Assembly: GCA_023055355.1 (NCBI GenBank)
Contig: JALJCS010000052.1
Coordinates: 203,501 to 267,500 of the forward strand
Length of the DNA: 64,000 bases
Source of the DNA: Agelaius tricolor
Taxonomy: Eukaryota; Chordata; Aves; Passeriformes; Icteridae
Reading direction: 5' to 3'
Shown: piece by piece, positions 1 to 11,189 of the stretch
How positions within the stretch are numbered: position 1 is the stretch's first letter
Layout of the letters: each line of letters begins with the position of its first letter
The notes under the pieces: model-generated
Told to the model about the DNA's origin: nothing
Database searches by the model: none
What the model saw: the letters and a program-made list of their open reading frames with translations, nothing else
Made by a program: the position numbers and the translations under genes

Positions 1-779
1 AAAAGGCACAGTCTCAACTTTGGGACATCTGTCCCCCCCATATTTTTCACCCCCTGGGGCCGAGGGGTACCCACACCGAACCCTCTTGGTCCTGAGGCAT
101 TGCCTCTCCCTAGAATGCAGTCCCTGTATCACAAGGAAACATGGCTCTGTCCATGGCTACACACAAAGAGTCCAGCATAAGCTACTCCATCATCTCTTCC
201 ACCTGCCTTCTTCTCTATTTCTCTCGTGGCCCATTTCCTCTTATCTCCTCTATATCTCTCTTCTCATTCAACTCCAGGAGGATTAGCATTTTTCCATCAT
301 CCAAGAAAAGGGTTAAAAATCTGAGGCTCTGTCTGTCCAGAACTCCCATGGCTGCCCTGCCAGGCACCTTCTTGCACTCCCCTCTTCTCCTTCTCGGCCG
401 GCCAAGAACAGGCACCAGCTCTCTCTCTATCTCTCCTGGGGGGGCGGGGGGGGGGGCTGCCCGATGCCTCTCAGTGCTCCTCCACCCTTCCATCCTGCAG
501 GGGCCTTCACCTCCCTTCTGGCCAGGGACCCAGCCTACTTCACCGGGCCGGGTGGCTTCCCCTCCCCCGCCCAGCCCGCAGCCAGGCAGGGGAGATCTGA
601 ACCTTTCCCTGACCGGAACCCAAGAGAGCCTCCCAGGGGAGAGCCCTGCTTTTAACCCCGTGTTCTCAGAGGCGCATCCAATGTCCCAATGGCCACCTTA
701 GGTGCCAATATTAAAATCTGAACATCCATTGGCCTAGCCACAGCATCCCAGAAAACACATTTCCTGTCAAACCACCACA
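1..779 (-). mobile_element. Solo LTR, family C, truncated by window edge
   Basis: This is the same element as 58,133-59,336, cut by the window start. In minus orientation it begins with TG at 779 (plus strand reads CACCACCACA before the boundary). It includes the pyrimidine-rich stretch and the G-run near 439-455. Only LTR-like sequence is visible, with no internal retroviral region next to it. The small ORFs inside it look incidental, being GC-rich and low in complexity. Confidence 0.7.
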
Positions 780-2428
780 CTGTGGGATATGCTCTTGTCC
801 TGAATACTGAACTGCAGTATTGTCTGATGATTTTTTGAATCCTTTGAAGGCATTTTGAATTCTTTTTCAGCCTTAAATTAGACTAAATAGCTTTGATTTG
901 TGGGTATTGAGAACCAGAAATCACTGCCCTGGCTTGCCTTTTTTACAGCTCCTTTCCGTGGGAGACTCGCTGCAAACGTCACAGCTGGTGAGACAGTGGG
1001 CACACCATCATTCTGAAAGAGCTTTGCACAGTAAACCTAGAGGAGGATTAAATATTGAAATGCAGATGACAGGAGCTGCCCAATGGACTCTGCTGGTGGA
1101 AATCAAATACTAGTCTAGTCTTTTGAATGCAAAGAATTCCTCCCAATGAGGCCAGACAGGCTTGTTTGCCTTTGAATCTGAGCATGTGGACAGTAGTGGA
1201 TGGTCTACAGGTTGAAAACAGTGTAGATACTTCTCCTTTTTTTCAATAGTGGCTCAGAAACTGAAAAGGCAGCTACAAAATGGTAAATACATCCCTACAG
1301 ATTCAAAAATGGTTGTTCTTAAGTTGCATCTCCACCATAACAACAAATTGTTAGAACTAAAATACAGATGGGAATTTTATAGCTTCTCAGAAATGAAGCA
1401 GGAATTGGCCAATGGGCCTTAGCAGTAGCTACAAGTTTTTCAGCATGAGGCATCTCAAAAGTATTTTAACCGTACAGAACTTTTCTGTACTTTTGGCCTT
1501 TTATCTCAAGGATGCATCAAAAAAAAAAGGAAAAAAACGCCAAGAAAAATAAAAAAGAACAAACCCTACCAAATATATATATATATATATATATTACATG
1601 ACTAAGATAATAAGCACAATCAGTAACATATATAGAAACAGAACCCATGGTTTTTAACTTTCAACCTTGTCTTCTCAACACACTCTCGAAAATGGAATTG
1701 TTTCCCTATCTGCCTTGAAACATTTTGGAGCAAAAAACACTCTAAGGTCCTGATAGGTGTTTTGGTCAAAAATCCCTTCTTCTGGTTTTCTGTCCAGAAG
1801 CAGAGTAATGGAGGGGAAAGCTGGTAGCTGGCCAAAGGAGGTAGGAAGAGTAATCATCATCCACAACACTGGGGCTAAAGAAATTTCCACAGAAAATTAC
1901 CTGCCTTATTACTTGCTCATGTGGTGGGTTGAAAGCTCAGAATCTGTTTCCATGTTTCCCATCCCTCGAATGTTCTATTTCACAGAATTCGAGCCCCTCA
2001 AACTTCAGTCCTGCCAGAACAGCCTGCCACGTGCTGTCATAGGGGATCTGCTGATGCCCACTGACTCTTACCAGTCTAGTGCTCGTCACTGTTGCAGATC
2101 AAGAACTACTGAATAGTTCTGATGAATGCTCTTAGAGTGGTTGAAAACAAGGAAAGAATGACTAGACATTTGTATGATCAAATCCCCTGATGGAATAAAA
2201 ACATGCCAGGACAACAAGCTTAATAAATGTATTCATTGTCATAAGAAGGGAGATGAAGGGTCCAAAAGATTACTTGCATACTTACTGTTCTAAATCCCTT
2301 GTTATCTGGTAAATTGCAAAGGATGCCCGGCTTTCACCAAAATGCAAATCAGATTAAAATGTGAAGCCTTACACTTTACTGGATATAAAACTTCATCATC
2401 CATTTTTAAATCTTAGAGATTGCGATGT
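780..2428. other. Unannotated sequence inside amplicon copy 1
   Basis: I see no gene, transposon or RNA here. An (AT)11 run lies at 1,573-1,594 and an A-rich stretch just before it. The same sequence recurs at 59,337-60,990 with few changes. Confidence 0.6.
1573..1594. repeat. (AT)11 microsatellite
   Basis: Eleven AT dinucleotides here; the matching tract in amplicon copy 2 (60,131-60,156) has thirteen. It is one of the few length differences between the copies. Confidence 0.95.
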
Positions 2429-3028
2429 TGTCCTGGTTTAGGGCAAATTTGGAGGAGAATTTCCAAATCAGGGCCCCTCCCCGCAACTGGTTCGGGAAGG
2501 ATTCCTCAGAGAGAAGTGGAACGAACCTGTTTATTTAATAGGCACAGCACCCCCCAGCACGCAAAAGGAACAATTCCGGATGACACCGCTCTGAAAAAGA
2601 TGACAAATTCAGAAAGTCTCTCTTGGGGGGGTGCTCACTCTCTTCTCAGTCCCTCCGGCGCTGGGCCAGCTGCTGCAGGCCACAAGGTGCAAACTCTCGG
2701 TGTTTCCCAGGTCCCAGTCCGGAGCAGGTTCAAAATGGTCAGTAAAAGGAAAGGAGAAATGGTCCAGGAAGAAATTTGGACAGTTTAGCTAAACTAGCTA
2801 ATGAGCAAAAGCAAGCAGAAGCGAAGCAAGCAAGAGTGAGAGAGAGCAAAGCGAAAAGCAAAAGCAGGAAAAGCAAAAGCTGCAGTCTCTGTGTCCCGCC
2901 AGGCTGATAAGAAAACCAAAACAAAACATTCCCTCTTCAGAGCCAGTCTTAAAGGTACAGAACATAATATCCAACATTCACAGAACACATGAATGGGGAT
3001 ACCAGCATCATAACGTCACCCTAGGACA
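2429..3028 (-). mobile_element. Solo LTR, family A (amplicon copy 1)
   Basis: This is a 600-bp solo LTR. On the plus strand it begins TGTCCTGG and ends CTAGGACA, so the minus-strand LTR has the canonical TG...CA ends with a short terminal inverted repeat. A polyadenylation signal AATAAA lies on the minus strand at 2,530-2,535, about 100 nt before the LTR end, as expected for R-U5. The 5 bases before it are GATGT and the 5 after it are GACGT, a target-site duplication with one substitution. In the second amplicon copy both sides read GATGT, so the change happened after duplication. Related LTRs are at 16,977, 20,160 and 29,595. Confidence 0.9.
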
Positions 3029-4068
3029 GACGTATTTCCTATTAATACCTTAATATTAGTAAGGTTTAGAGCTGGAATTCAGAGGGAAAAGAAAGCTATT
3101 TTGAATTCATTCTATTCAATCATCTTGTCTGGACTGTCTCTTCCTGCTTTTCACTTCTGAAACTCTGTATGAAAGGCATAGAGTTCTGGATTAATTCTTT
3201 TCAACAGTTTCCCCTGTTATTCTTCTTTCAAGGCAAACCTGAAAAATCCACACTTTCTTTCCCAACCACTTTTAAAATTCCATTGAGAAGCAAAAAAAAA
3301 CCCCATCAAACAACTAAATCTCTGCTCCAATTTGTAGGAAAAACCCCCATGCCATTAACTGCTTTCCTAACATTTTCTTTCTCTTGTATTAATATGGCAA
3401 CCTTTTCTTGCTTTTATAGATTAGAACCAAATTCTTAAAGCTATAAGGAAACACAGGTTTAATGTAGCTGATTCTGAGATACAGTAGTCCAGCAAGGAGG
3501 TCAGACCTCAAAAGAAGTGTCTGTACAACAAGATTCAGCACAACGTTGAGACATATTAGCTATTGTTCAAGAAAAGCCGCCAAAATGAAACTGCTTAGAC
3601 TTCTATCCTATCATGGGTGCCTGCTTCCAGAACCTGACCTAAGTTGCTGGAAACTAGCTGCAATATGACTGCAAACAATGCTGTGAATGTAGGACATTGT
3701 TATTCTTCTCTTCCATTGAAAACTACAAGTGGAGTTGCATCATTTTCTTAAAAATTCTCTATTTCCTTCCAAACTGGTAAAATAATGATAAATAAAGTGT
3801 TCTGTTCATACAGTTTAAATCTAATAATGTTCAAAATGAAAAAAAAAAAAAAATTCATTCAGATATGGTCTGCAATAATAGAGCCGAGAGAAGAGGAACC
3901 AGTCTGGCCTACAAAATAAAGTGAAGCAGAATTTGGGAATTTGGAACACCTTACGATGTAATATTTAAAGAAAAAAAAGAAATAAAATGTAACCTACCCA
4001 AACTCAATCAGTGATGCACCGCCAGAGAAAAAAGAACTCATTACTACTAATATTTCTTTCATTCTCAG
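3029..4068. other. Unannotated sequence, A-rich tracts
   Basis: No gene or recognisable transposon seen. An A13 run near 3,840 differs slightly in length from its copy near 62,401. The last 20 bases form a good splice acceptor tract for the candidate exon that follows. Confidence 0.5.
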
Positions 4069-4508
4069 ACAAGAAGTTAAATTATCCTCTTGAATGCACG
4101 GAAGATTGTTGCGAAAGACAGCAGCCTTCTTCTTTACAACATATTCTTCAGAACTCCAGGAGACAAATCATTAGAGCGATGAGGCTCTTTCTCTCTGTAA
4201 AACTTCCAGAGCATAGCCAATATTATATTCCTTTAGAGATCCTCACCGCCCTGGGCGACTGGTGGATAGTCTACAGCTCCAGTACATCAGCCAGACGCTC
4301 TGCCTTATTTAGCATGGCTACTGCAGCAAGGACATCATCTCTACTGGCTTTCTATCCAAAATACATGCAAGGCACAACAAAGAATATACCCAAAACACTG
4401 AGCACAGCCTATGGCCTTCAAAACAAAAATCTCACGATGGCAATACTGGATCTTCTGATCCAAACCATCGAGAAACATTTCTTTAGAGGCGAAAAAAGCT
4501 CCTGTTGA
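4069..4508 (+). CDS. Candidate terminal exon, faint SOCS-box-like pattern (copy 1)
   Basis: A strong acceptor (pyrimidine tract ending CATTCTCAG) is followed by 145 open codons and a TGA at 4,506-4,508. The early part reads CTEDCCERQQPSSLQHIL, then SRRQIIRAM, then VKLPEHSQYYI. This loosely follows the SOCS box layout: an S-L-x-x-x BC-box, a basic helix, then an L-P-x-x-x-x-x-Y Cul5-box. The usual BC-box cysteine is not in place. A SOCS-box protein (for example of the ASB family) would recruit elongin B/C and cullin 5, but I cannot name a gene and see no upstream exon. The second amplicon copy keeps the frame open with one E-to-G change. It could equally be a chance ORF. Confidence 0.25.
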
Positions 4509-5039
4509 TTGTACAAAAAATAGTGATGTAAACCAGAGTTGCATGACCCAGTATTTCTATTGAACTGGAACTATTTTGATCAATATTATGGATCCATTTC
4601 TTTTCAGGGCATTTGGTAAAAAATGTAAAGTATAGTTTAAAAGGAATTATTGGATGCGTACTAAGTACTAGGGATTAGTTAAGGTGTTGGTTTTGCATGG
4701 CTTGGTTTTTGGTGGGGAGGGAAGAAGCCAGCCACAGAAGTGAATCTTTTGTGAAAAGCTCCTAGAAGCTTCCTCCATGCCTGGCAAAGTGAATCCCTGC
4801 TTGGCACTAAGAACAGACATGCTGCTAAGCCAATTAGACAAGCAGTAATATATTTCAGAAGGAAATCAAAACTGCGACCAGTTAACTTTTAAGTTTGCTA
4901 ATTTTTTGGTTGGCACCTCTTCTGGTTTGAAAGCAAAACCAGCAAGAGATGCTGTCGCTGTTGCAGTGTGTGTTTTTGATTGTAATGCAGTTTGAGTAGT
5001 CAGTTTGATAATACTTCCTGTTTTGTGCTGTTGGAGCAT

Positions 5040-5577
5040 ATTTTATTATTAAGGGATTGTTCCTTTCCCCCCGTGTTGTTAGTTTTTGCCCTAGTTGTCC
5101 ATCTCCCCAAAGACCTGCCCTTTTCTTCCCTTTTCCTCCTCCCACTGAATGTCAATCCCTCCCCAAGCCTGCCCCTTTCTCTAGAAACTTCCCTATCAAT
5201 TTTATAGTCTTCAAAACCCCATTGGTTTGTTTAAGTTATTCTCCTCCCCTGTAGTCCCCTATTGGTTTAAACATTGTATTCCCCGCCTTGTGGTCCACCC
5301 CCAGTTGCTCCCAGTGTGTTCAAGATTGTATCCTCCTCTGGGACCTCTCCCCATTTCTAAGTTGATGTATGCATTTGGCTCAGTGTCTTTGTGTCCCTGA
5401 CCCTCCAGGGAAGAAACTCCTTTGGAAAACATACAGAAGACCTCTCCCTGTTCCTTGTCCCTGCCCTCGGCGCAGTCCTATCCCCAATGCAGTCCACCTG
5501 TGCCATAGAGCAGCTGTGCCCTACAGCTGCACCCTGGATTTGACAGCTTTCTGGGGGCAGCCCACTCTGGCTGTTGG
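5040..5577 (+). mobile_element. LTR-like pyrimidine-rich stretch, boundaries unresolved
   Basis: The segment is C/T-rich and has two inverted CCAAT boxes (ATTGGTTT near 5,221 and 5,261) followed by GC-rich sequence and a run of C/T-rich blocks. This resembles the U3-R-U5 composition of avian ERV LTRs. I cannot find target-site duplications or a clear TG start. Its first 400 bp are also present at the right edge of the window (to 64,000). Confidence 0.25.
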
Positions 5578-6110
5578 TGTCAGGAGCTAGTCGGTCTGAA
5601 GAAATCCAGCATGGCAGCAAGACTCCAAGTCAGAAATACAATTTATTAGGAAAAGGGGAAAAACCAAATACATGCAATGATACAAAAGAAAAACCACGGA
5701 CAGAATACAACCTGTCACCCTGCTAGTTAGGGTGGTGGCAGCAGTCCGGATGAAATGGTCTTGTTGAAGTAGTGATCCTGTAGAAACCATCTGGTAGCTC
5801 TTATCCTCTGAAGACCCAGTGGGTGAGGGTGGCCGTTCCTCTAGGAAGCCAGTGGAAAGACTGCTTGTGGTGTCCCAAAACTCAGATTATATCCAGCTGG
5901 GGATGCTTAGCTCCTGCCCCCTGGGCAGAGCATCTTGCAATGGGCTCAAATGGTTCTGAGTCATGCGGTGGTTCCTTGATTAGCCTTTAAACAGAAATGG
6001 CTCCTGGAGGGAGTCATCTCTGAATCATGTGGCAAGACATGGATGGCCCCGTTAAGAGATAAGGAGATAAGGAAAAAACGATGCCCCTCCCGGTTTCAGC
6101 AGCTCTTGAG
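5578..6110 (-). mobile_element. Probable solo LTR, family F
   Basis: The plus strand begins TGTCAGGAGC, so the minus-strand LTR would end GCTCCTGACA. AATAAA is on the minus strand at 5,642-5,647, about 65 nt before that end, a normal R-U5 spacing. The sequence between is typical promoter-like mixed composition. The far boundary near 6,110 is approximate. GTTGG occurs on both sides (5,573-5,577 and 6,111-6,115), but the terminal CA expected at that end is missing. Confidence 0.4.
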
Positions 6111-7789
6111 GTTGGGAGCAGAAAACATTTTTATATTGTAGCCTAGCACAATACAGGATGAATGCTTTCGCATTTGCAGGAAGCTTGTGTGGATTTGAAA
6201 AGCATCCTTCTAGCAGAGGCACAAAAGTATTCTCCTACCCTTTTAAATCATCTTCAAACCAAGCAATTCTCGCAATAAGGTAGCGCATGAATGACTTGCA
6301 AGTGAGTTGAAGAAACACGGCAAAGGTAAGTAGTGTTCAACTGCAGAGAATCGTTTAGGGACACCATACCTTTATATACCTTTATATTTTAAATCAGGAA
6401 GCATGGATGGACCGTTTTTTTCCCCTTAGTTGACTACAGAACCAGCGGTCCCTTGCGGGAGGGTGTTTGGATTCAAGATGACACTGGCAGCTAAGAGCAT
6501 GGCTACATAGAAGGTGCTACTTTGAGACCAGAACATTCAACTACTTCAAGGCAGATAGGAGAATAGCTGACTAGTGACAGCTCTGAGCAGAAGAGTCTGT
6601 GCCTTATCCTGTGGGAACAATAGTAAGACATTTCAATTGAAAAACCCCATTCATTTCCAAGGAGCAAACATCAGTAAAAATAAAAGGTCAAGTAAAGACA
6701 CCCTAGTGCTCTTCTTATCAGAAGCATGTTCCTCCATATGAGAGTATTTAGGAAAGGACAGTCCATTCATAAAGAAAGGTGTGCCAGTTAGAAAACCTGT
6801 AGAACACTACAAGACAAACTCACACAACATACATCCTCAAATGCAAAATGAAGAAATAATCATTTCAAGCTTCCGTGGAATTAATTGCATTTTTTTTGTT
6901 CTTTTCATTTCGGCTGCTCTCAAGTTATTTTTTAAGACTGAATTTTATGAATTCAGCAAAGCTCTCTTTTTGAATGTCTGCATACCCCTATAAAACACTG
7001 AGGTGACAAAGAGAACGGCAGTGGAAGGAAACCTGGTCCACCTCCCCCTCCTTGAAGCTTTAGGCCAGCGAGTGATTAGAATTTAGTCACTTCATTTGCT
7101 TTACCAAGAGAGAATGTTTTCCAGCCTTTATCTTGCCTTTTGGAGCTGATTCACTTTGTAGTCATAAATTCTTGACTCAGTTGGTGAGAAACAATGGCAT
7201 TACAGCCGTGGATGTTAAAGTGCACTGATGGGAAATGAAGTTTTCATCTTCAGGTCCTTGCTTCAGTAAATCTTCCAAATTCATCAGAAAGAAAGTTCCC
7301 AGACCGGTAATCCCCACTCAAATGACCTAATTCAAATAGTCTGTAGGCATAAGAGGCATCAAGCAGGTATTGTCATCTGTTAGGGGAATAGCCAGCCAGT
7401 ACATGATTGTCTAGTTAGGCGGCAACAATTTTGGAAAGAATTTAGTTTTTTTGTATTGCAAGTGAATGGTCAATACATTTTATTAGTGGATACGGGTAAA
7501 AGAATGTCTTCTGCATCCTTTCAGAGGGGAAGCTTCCCTAGATATAAGACTGCTCAGCTCCACGATAGGATGCTTTGTCTGAAAAGGGAACTCAAGTCTT
7601 TGTCCTTTTGGATTGCTTCCATAGTTTTTCACTCACTCTTCAGGTAGCTGTTAATATGTTCTGTTATCCCTTGCAAACTTTTATGGGCATAGTCACTGAA
7701 TTGGTACGTATTCCATGAAGTCCACAGGCCCTGTTGAGATGCAGCCACAGGTCTCAAGGGTGTTAGCAGATGTTATTCTGAGGCCACTC
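6111..7789. other. Unannotated single-copy-looking sequence
   Basis: No coding region, RNA gene or transposon that I can support. A GTAAGT donor-like site near 6,325 has no convincing open exon before it. Confidence 0.5.
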
Positions 7790-8460
7790 CTAATGATGTT
7801 TGATGGATCATAGTGACTGAGGAAAGTGCCCAAAGACTGGATGAAAGCAAATGTCACCCATCTTGGAAAAAGGCAACTAGGAGGACTTGGAAAAGTACAA
7901 GCCAGCCAGCCAGCGTCATTTTTATCCCCAGGAAGTTGATGGAGCAGCTATTGCTGGAAAGCATTGCCAGGCACATGAAGGAGGACAAAATAACCTAGTC
8001 AGCATGGATTTACCAGGGGAACTTGATGCTGAACAACTTTTTAAACTCCTCTGATGAATCAACTTGCCCGGTAGATGAAGGGAATATTGTCTGCCTGGGC
8101 TTCAGGAAGGTTTTTGACATTTATCTAGGTGGCAGCACACATACATCCCAGAAGTGTGCAAAGAGGAGGGAACCAGTGTCTTTTCAAGGATGCTCAGTGA
8201 AAAGACAAGAGGCAGTAGGCACACACTGAAATACAGGAGATTGCCTCTGCACATCAGCAAATGATTTTTTACTGTGAGGGCGACTGAACCACGGCGCAGA
8301 CTTCCCAGAAAGATTGTGGAGCCTGGATCTTTGAAGACATTAAAAGTACACCCAGATATAATCCTGGGCAAGAGGCTCTAGGTATCCTGGTTTAAGCAGG
8401 GGGGTTGGACCTGGTGAGCCCCACTGACACCTTCCACTCTCGTTCATTCTGTGCTAATGA
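7790..8460 (+). mobile_element. CR1-type LINE fragment, 3' end
   Basis: Two decayed blocks in the same orientation. The first (7,790-8,120) translates in pieces to a reverse-transcriptase-like stretch, including KLMEQLLLESIARHMKE and VCLGFRKVFD, interrupted by stops. The second (8,230-8,460) carries the CR1 3' region, with the phrase equivalent to 'GGTTGGACCTGGTGAGCC' and the TTCATTCTGTG-like tail at the end. CR1 is the dominant avian non-LTR retrotransposon. This copy is 5'-truncated and inactive. Confidence 0.8.
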
Positions 8461-10424
8461 ATTCTCTTAGAGATGCATTTCAAGCAGTGGCATGACAAAG
8501 ATCTGTGCAGAGAGAGATCCAAATGGACATGGGATCTAAGTTCCTTAAGTAGTGCTCAAGAAGAATGCAAAACTCTGGGATAAGTGTCTCTTCCATAACT
8601 GAATCCCTTTCACGGGAAAATTCCCCAGCTATAGAAAGATCTTCTGATAGGCATGCTTAAGACTGACACTGGCTGAGCAAATTTCTCCCTATGTGTGTTT
8701 AAGACCAATTAGGATCTTCACCAAGAGTGTTGTCAACATAGTCACAGAATGTATATTCTTAAGAAGGGACAACTTACATCAGAATGGCAAATATTGGTCC
8801 ACAAAATGTATTAATGTATGGGAACTATCTACTTGGGTTGAAAATAAAAAGAAAGAGTTAGTCTTTATTTATCAATTCCATCACAATATTGATGAGGTAA
8901 GAAAAAGACCTTAGTCCTTAACCTTCTTAACTCAAGCAAAGATTTTTAAAAATTCCTTGTAAAAAATGTATCCTAATTATCAGACTATGAAACAATTTTA
9001 GTTGGGAAAAAAGTTCCAGAATTGTGTAGATAGTGGTAAAGAAGCCAAGAAAATAGGTAAGAAACAAAAAGAGAGCAAAAGAGTCAGCTTCAGTCTGCAA
9101 GCTCGTTCTAGAAGTAATCTGCTAGAAAAAGGAACCCCCAGTTGAATTTCCAATGGATTCATGCACTTGATTCAGTAACTAGTCAATGTAAAGACCAATC
9201 CTTTTGTACAACTTCTCCCAGCAACAAAAACCCCAACAGCTTGACACCACCATCATGCCTGTCCCAGATGTATTTTAAAAGAAATTATCCTTTCTTGAAA
9301 CTCTATTTGCATAAAAGTTGCAAGACATTGGAGGGATTCTCCACATTCTCATTTCTCCATGTGGCTTGAAAGTCTATTTGATAAAATATGCAACAAAGCA
9401 TATGATTTATAAGGTAGGGTAAAACGGATGATTTGGGAATTGATCTCTTGTTGATATTAAACTTCATATCCACTCTCTGTGAAGTTTCTAAAAGAAATGA
9501 TGGAGCTGAGGCATGAAGCTGCCACAACAAGTGTTAAGCAAAGATACACACTCCCCTTCACATGCCCCCCTTCCACACACACCTAGGCCCACACAGAGGT
9601 CAGCATAGCAGATGATGAACACCTTGGAAAAGACCGAAATGCTAAATACCTCTCTTTGGGGGCAAAATAGCTGGTGCAACAATTCAAATATCTGGTGTAA
9701 AAATTCTGTTTAATATCTACTTCCTATTTAAAACACAGCTTTTCATTTAATTATATGTAGGGAATATTTTCATATTATTTGTTTCTTTACAATTACTTTG
9801 TTCTCATGTGTTGTATGTCTAGGAATATTTTCTTCTAAAAATAGAAAAAAATAGATAATATCCTTTCAGAAGAAAACATTGGTTTATACAATTTTAAACC
9901 ATCATGATATGGAAGAATTCTTTTGTCCCTCACTAAGGTGGAAGAACTATTTGGATCACAGATCATTTACAATGAAATACTTTACCTTTTTAAGATGCTT
10001 TCAGTCAATTTCATATCCTCATTGCTTATTCATTGTAAACAGTAATTTTTCAGTGAAGGGAAAGTGTGTGGTATATCTACATTATGTTCAAACCCAATTC
10101 CTACTAAAGGCCAGGCTGAGCTCCAGTAAATAATGTCCTGAATGATATTTTGCCGCCTTCTTTGGCACTTCATGAAATCCTAACATGAGGAAGTGTTGAA
10201 ATACAGAGATTTTGTCCCGTGTAGAAACCCATCCCATGTATTTTATGCTGTAATTCTTCTCTCTTTTAAAATTTGCTATCTTCTGCATAGTTTTCATTAA
10301 CCTGTTACAGTAGTGAAAATCACAGATCAAGGTAATTTTGTAACACTTTGATTTTACCCCAAGAGCTGAGGGAAAACGTGCTCCTATACTTCAATCTGAG
10401 TTTCTTCTAGATTCCAACTTTGTT
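8461..10424. other. Unannotated AT-rich sequence
   Basis: Nothing supportable. The ORFs here are short and AT-rich, with no recognisable motif or convincing splice structure. Confidence 0.5.
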
Positions 10425-10575
10425 TCTCTACCATCAAGAGTCTCCAGTGTTGCTGCTCAAAGCCCCATCCAACCTGACCTTGAATAATTTCAGGGATGGG
10501 ACACCCACTACTTCTCTGGGCAACCTGTTCCAGTGTTCCAGCACCCCCACAGTAAAAAATGTCTTCCTTTCATCT
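10425..10575 (-). mobile_element. CR1-type LINE fragment
   Basis: About 150 bp matching the CR1 3' half in reverse orientation, recognisable from the run equivalent to 'AGCCCCATCCAACCTGACC' and 'GGGCAACCTGTTCCAGTG'. Truncated at both ends. Confidence 0.8.
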
Positions 10576-11023
10576 AATATGTGTCAGAAGTATTAAATCT
10601 AGGCATATAAACTTTGAGGAAAGGTTTGAAATTCTTTTGATTTGAATCACATTTTATATGAATACTGACTTACAGATGACTAAAATATGTGCATGGGCGT
10701 TTGAGCTGACACTTTTTGAAAAGGTGCATGGAATTTAAAATTAAAACCAGTGCCATTAAAAGCTTTGTGCCGTTTTCTTTTTCCTCTGGTATTCAAAATT
10801 GCATATATCAAATATCTGTGCTTCGTACAAAGCTCTTAGACACTCTCAGAAAAAAGCTTTTCTTTCAGACTAAGTTGCAGTTTACGTAGAATACTAGTAC
10901 TAGTGAAGGTTTTTCTGGGCATAGGGGGAACACCGTCTCATTGGATTTGTGTGCAGAATGCATTTTATGCAAACTGGAAAATTGATCGCCGCTGTGTTCT
11001 AGTCATCATTCTTACTGCATCAG
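10576..11023. other. Unannotated sequence
   Basis: No gene or repeat recognised. The last 20 bases form a fair splice acceptor tract. Confidence 0.5.
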
Positions 11024-11189
11024 GCCTGAAGATTCTGTGAAAAGTAGCCTGTGGACCTTGAACATAGCTCATGGGAAACAGATGAGAGGCGATGGAGAAG
11101 TTGAGGGAGAGAATAAAGAGCATATGGCCCAGTACAGACTAACAATTGTTTGGCACCCTTTAAAGGCTGTCTTTGACAAGCAGGGCTGA
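11024..11189 (+). CDS. Candidate exon, unrecognised
   Basis: A good acceptor (TTCTTACTGCATCAG) is followed by one base and 54 open codons ending in TGA. The product begins PEDSVKSSLWTLNIAHGKQM and ends HPLKAVFDKQG. It has no recognisable domain and no neighbour exon of matching phase. I list it because acceptor and frame coincide, but chance pseudo-exons of this length are frequent in bird introns. Confidence 0.15.

Larger units (their letters stand above)
1..5439 (+). repeat. Amplicon copy 1 (right-hand part), direct repeat of 58,559-64,000
   Basis: The first 5.4 kb matches the last 5.4 kb of the window base for base, apart from roughly 15-20 substitutions and a few indels. The offset is 58,558 at the left edge. 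It drifts to 58,557 after a 1-nt deletion near 59,178, then to 58,562 and 58,561 through homopolymer and AT-repeat length changes. Copy 1 runs off the left window edge, so its left boundary is unseen. It contains part of a solo LTR, a complete family A solo LTR, a candidate exon and an LTR-like stretch. About 0.3 percent divergence points to recent duplication or ongoing gene conversion. Confidence 0.97.

Noticed and set aside
439..455. G-run as a regulatory G-quadruplex
   Set aside because: It lies within an LTR, is conserved only because of recent duplication, and nothing nearby indicates a function.
141..701. 186-codon ORF, also at 58,699-59,271
   Set aside because: It lies inside a solo LTR, is low in complexity, and the copies differ by a frameshift near 59,178.
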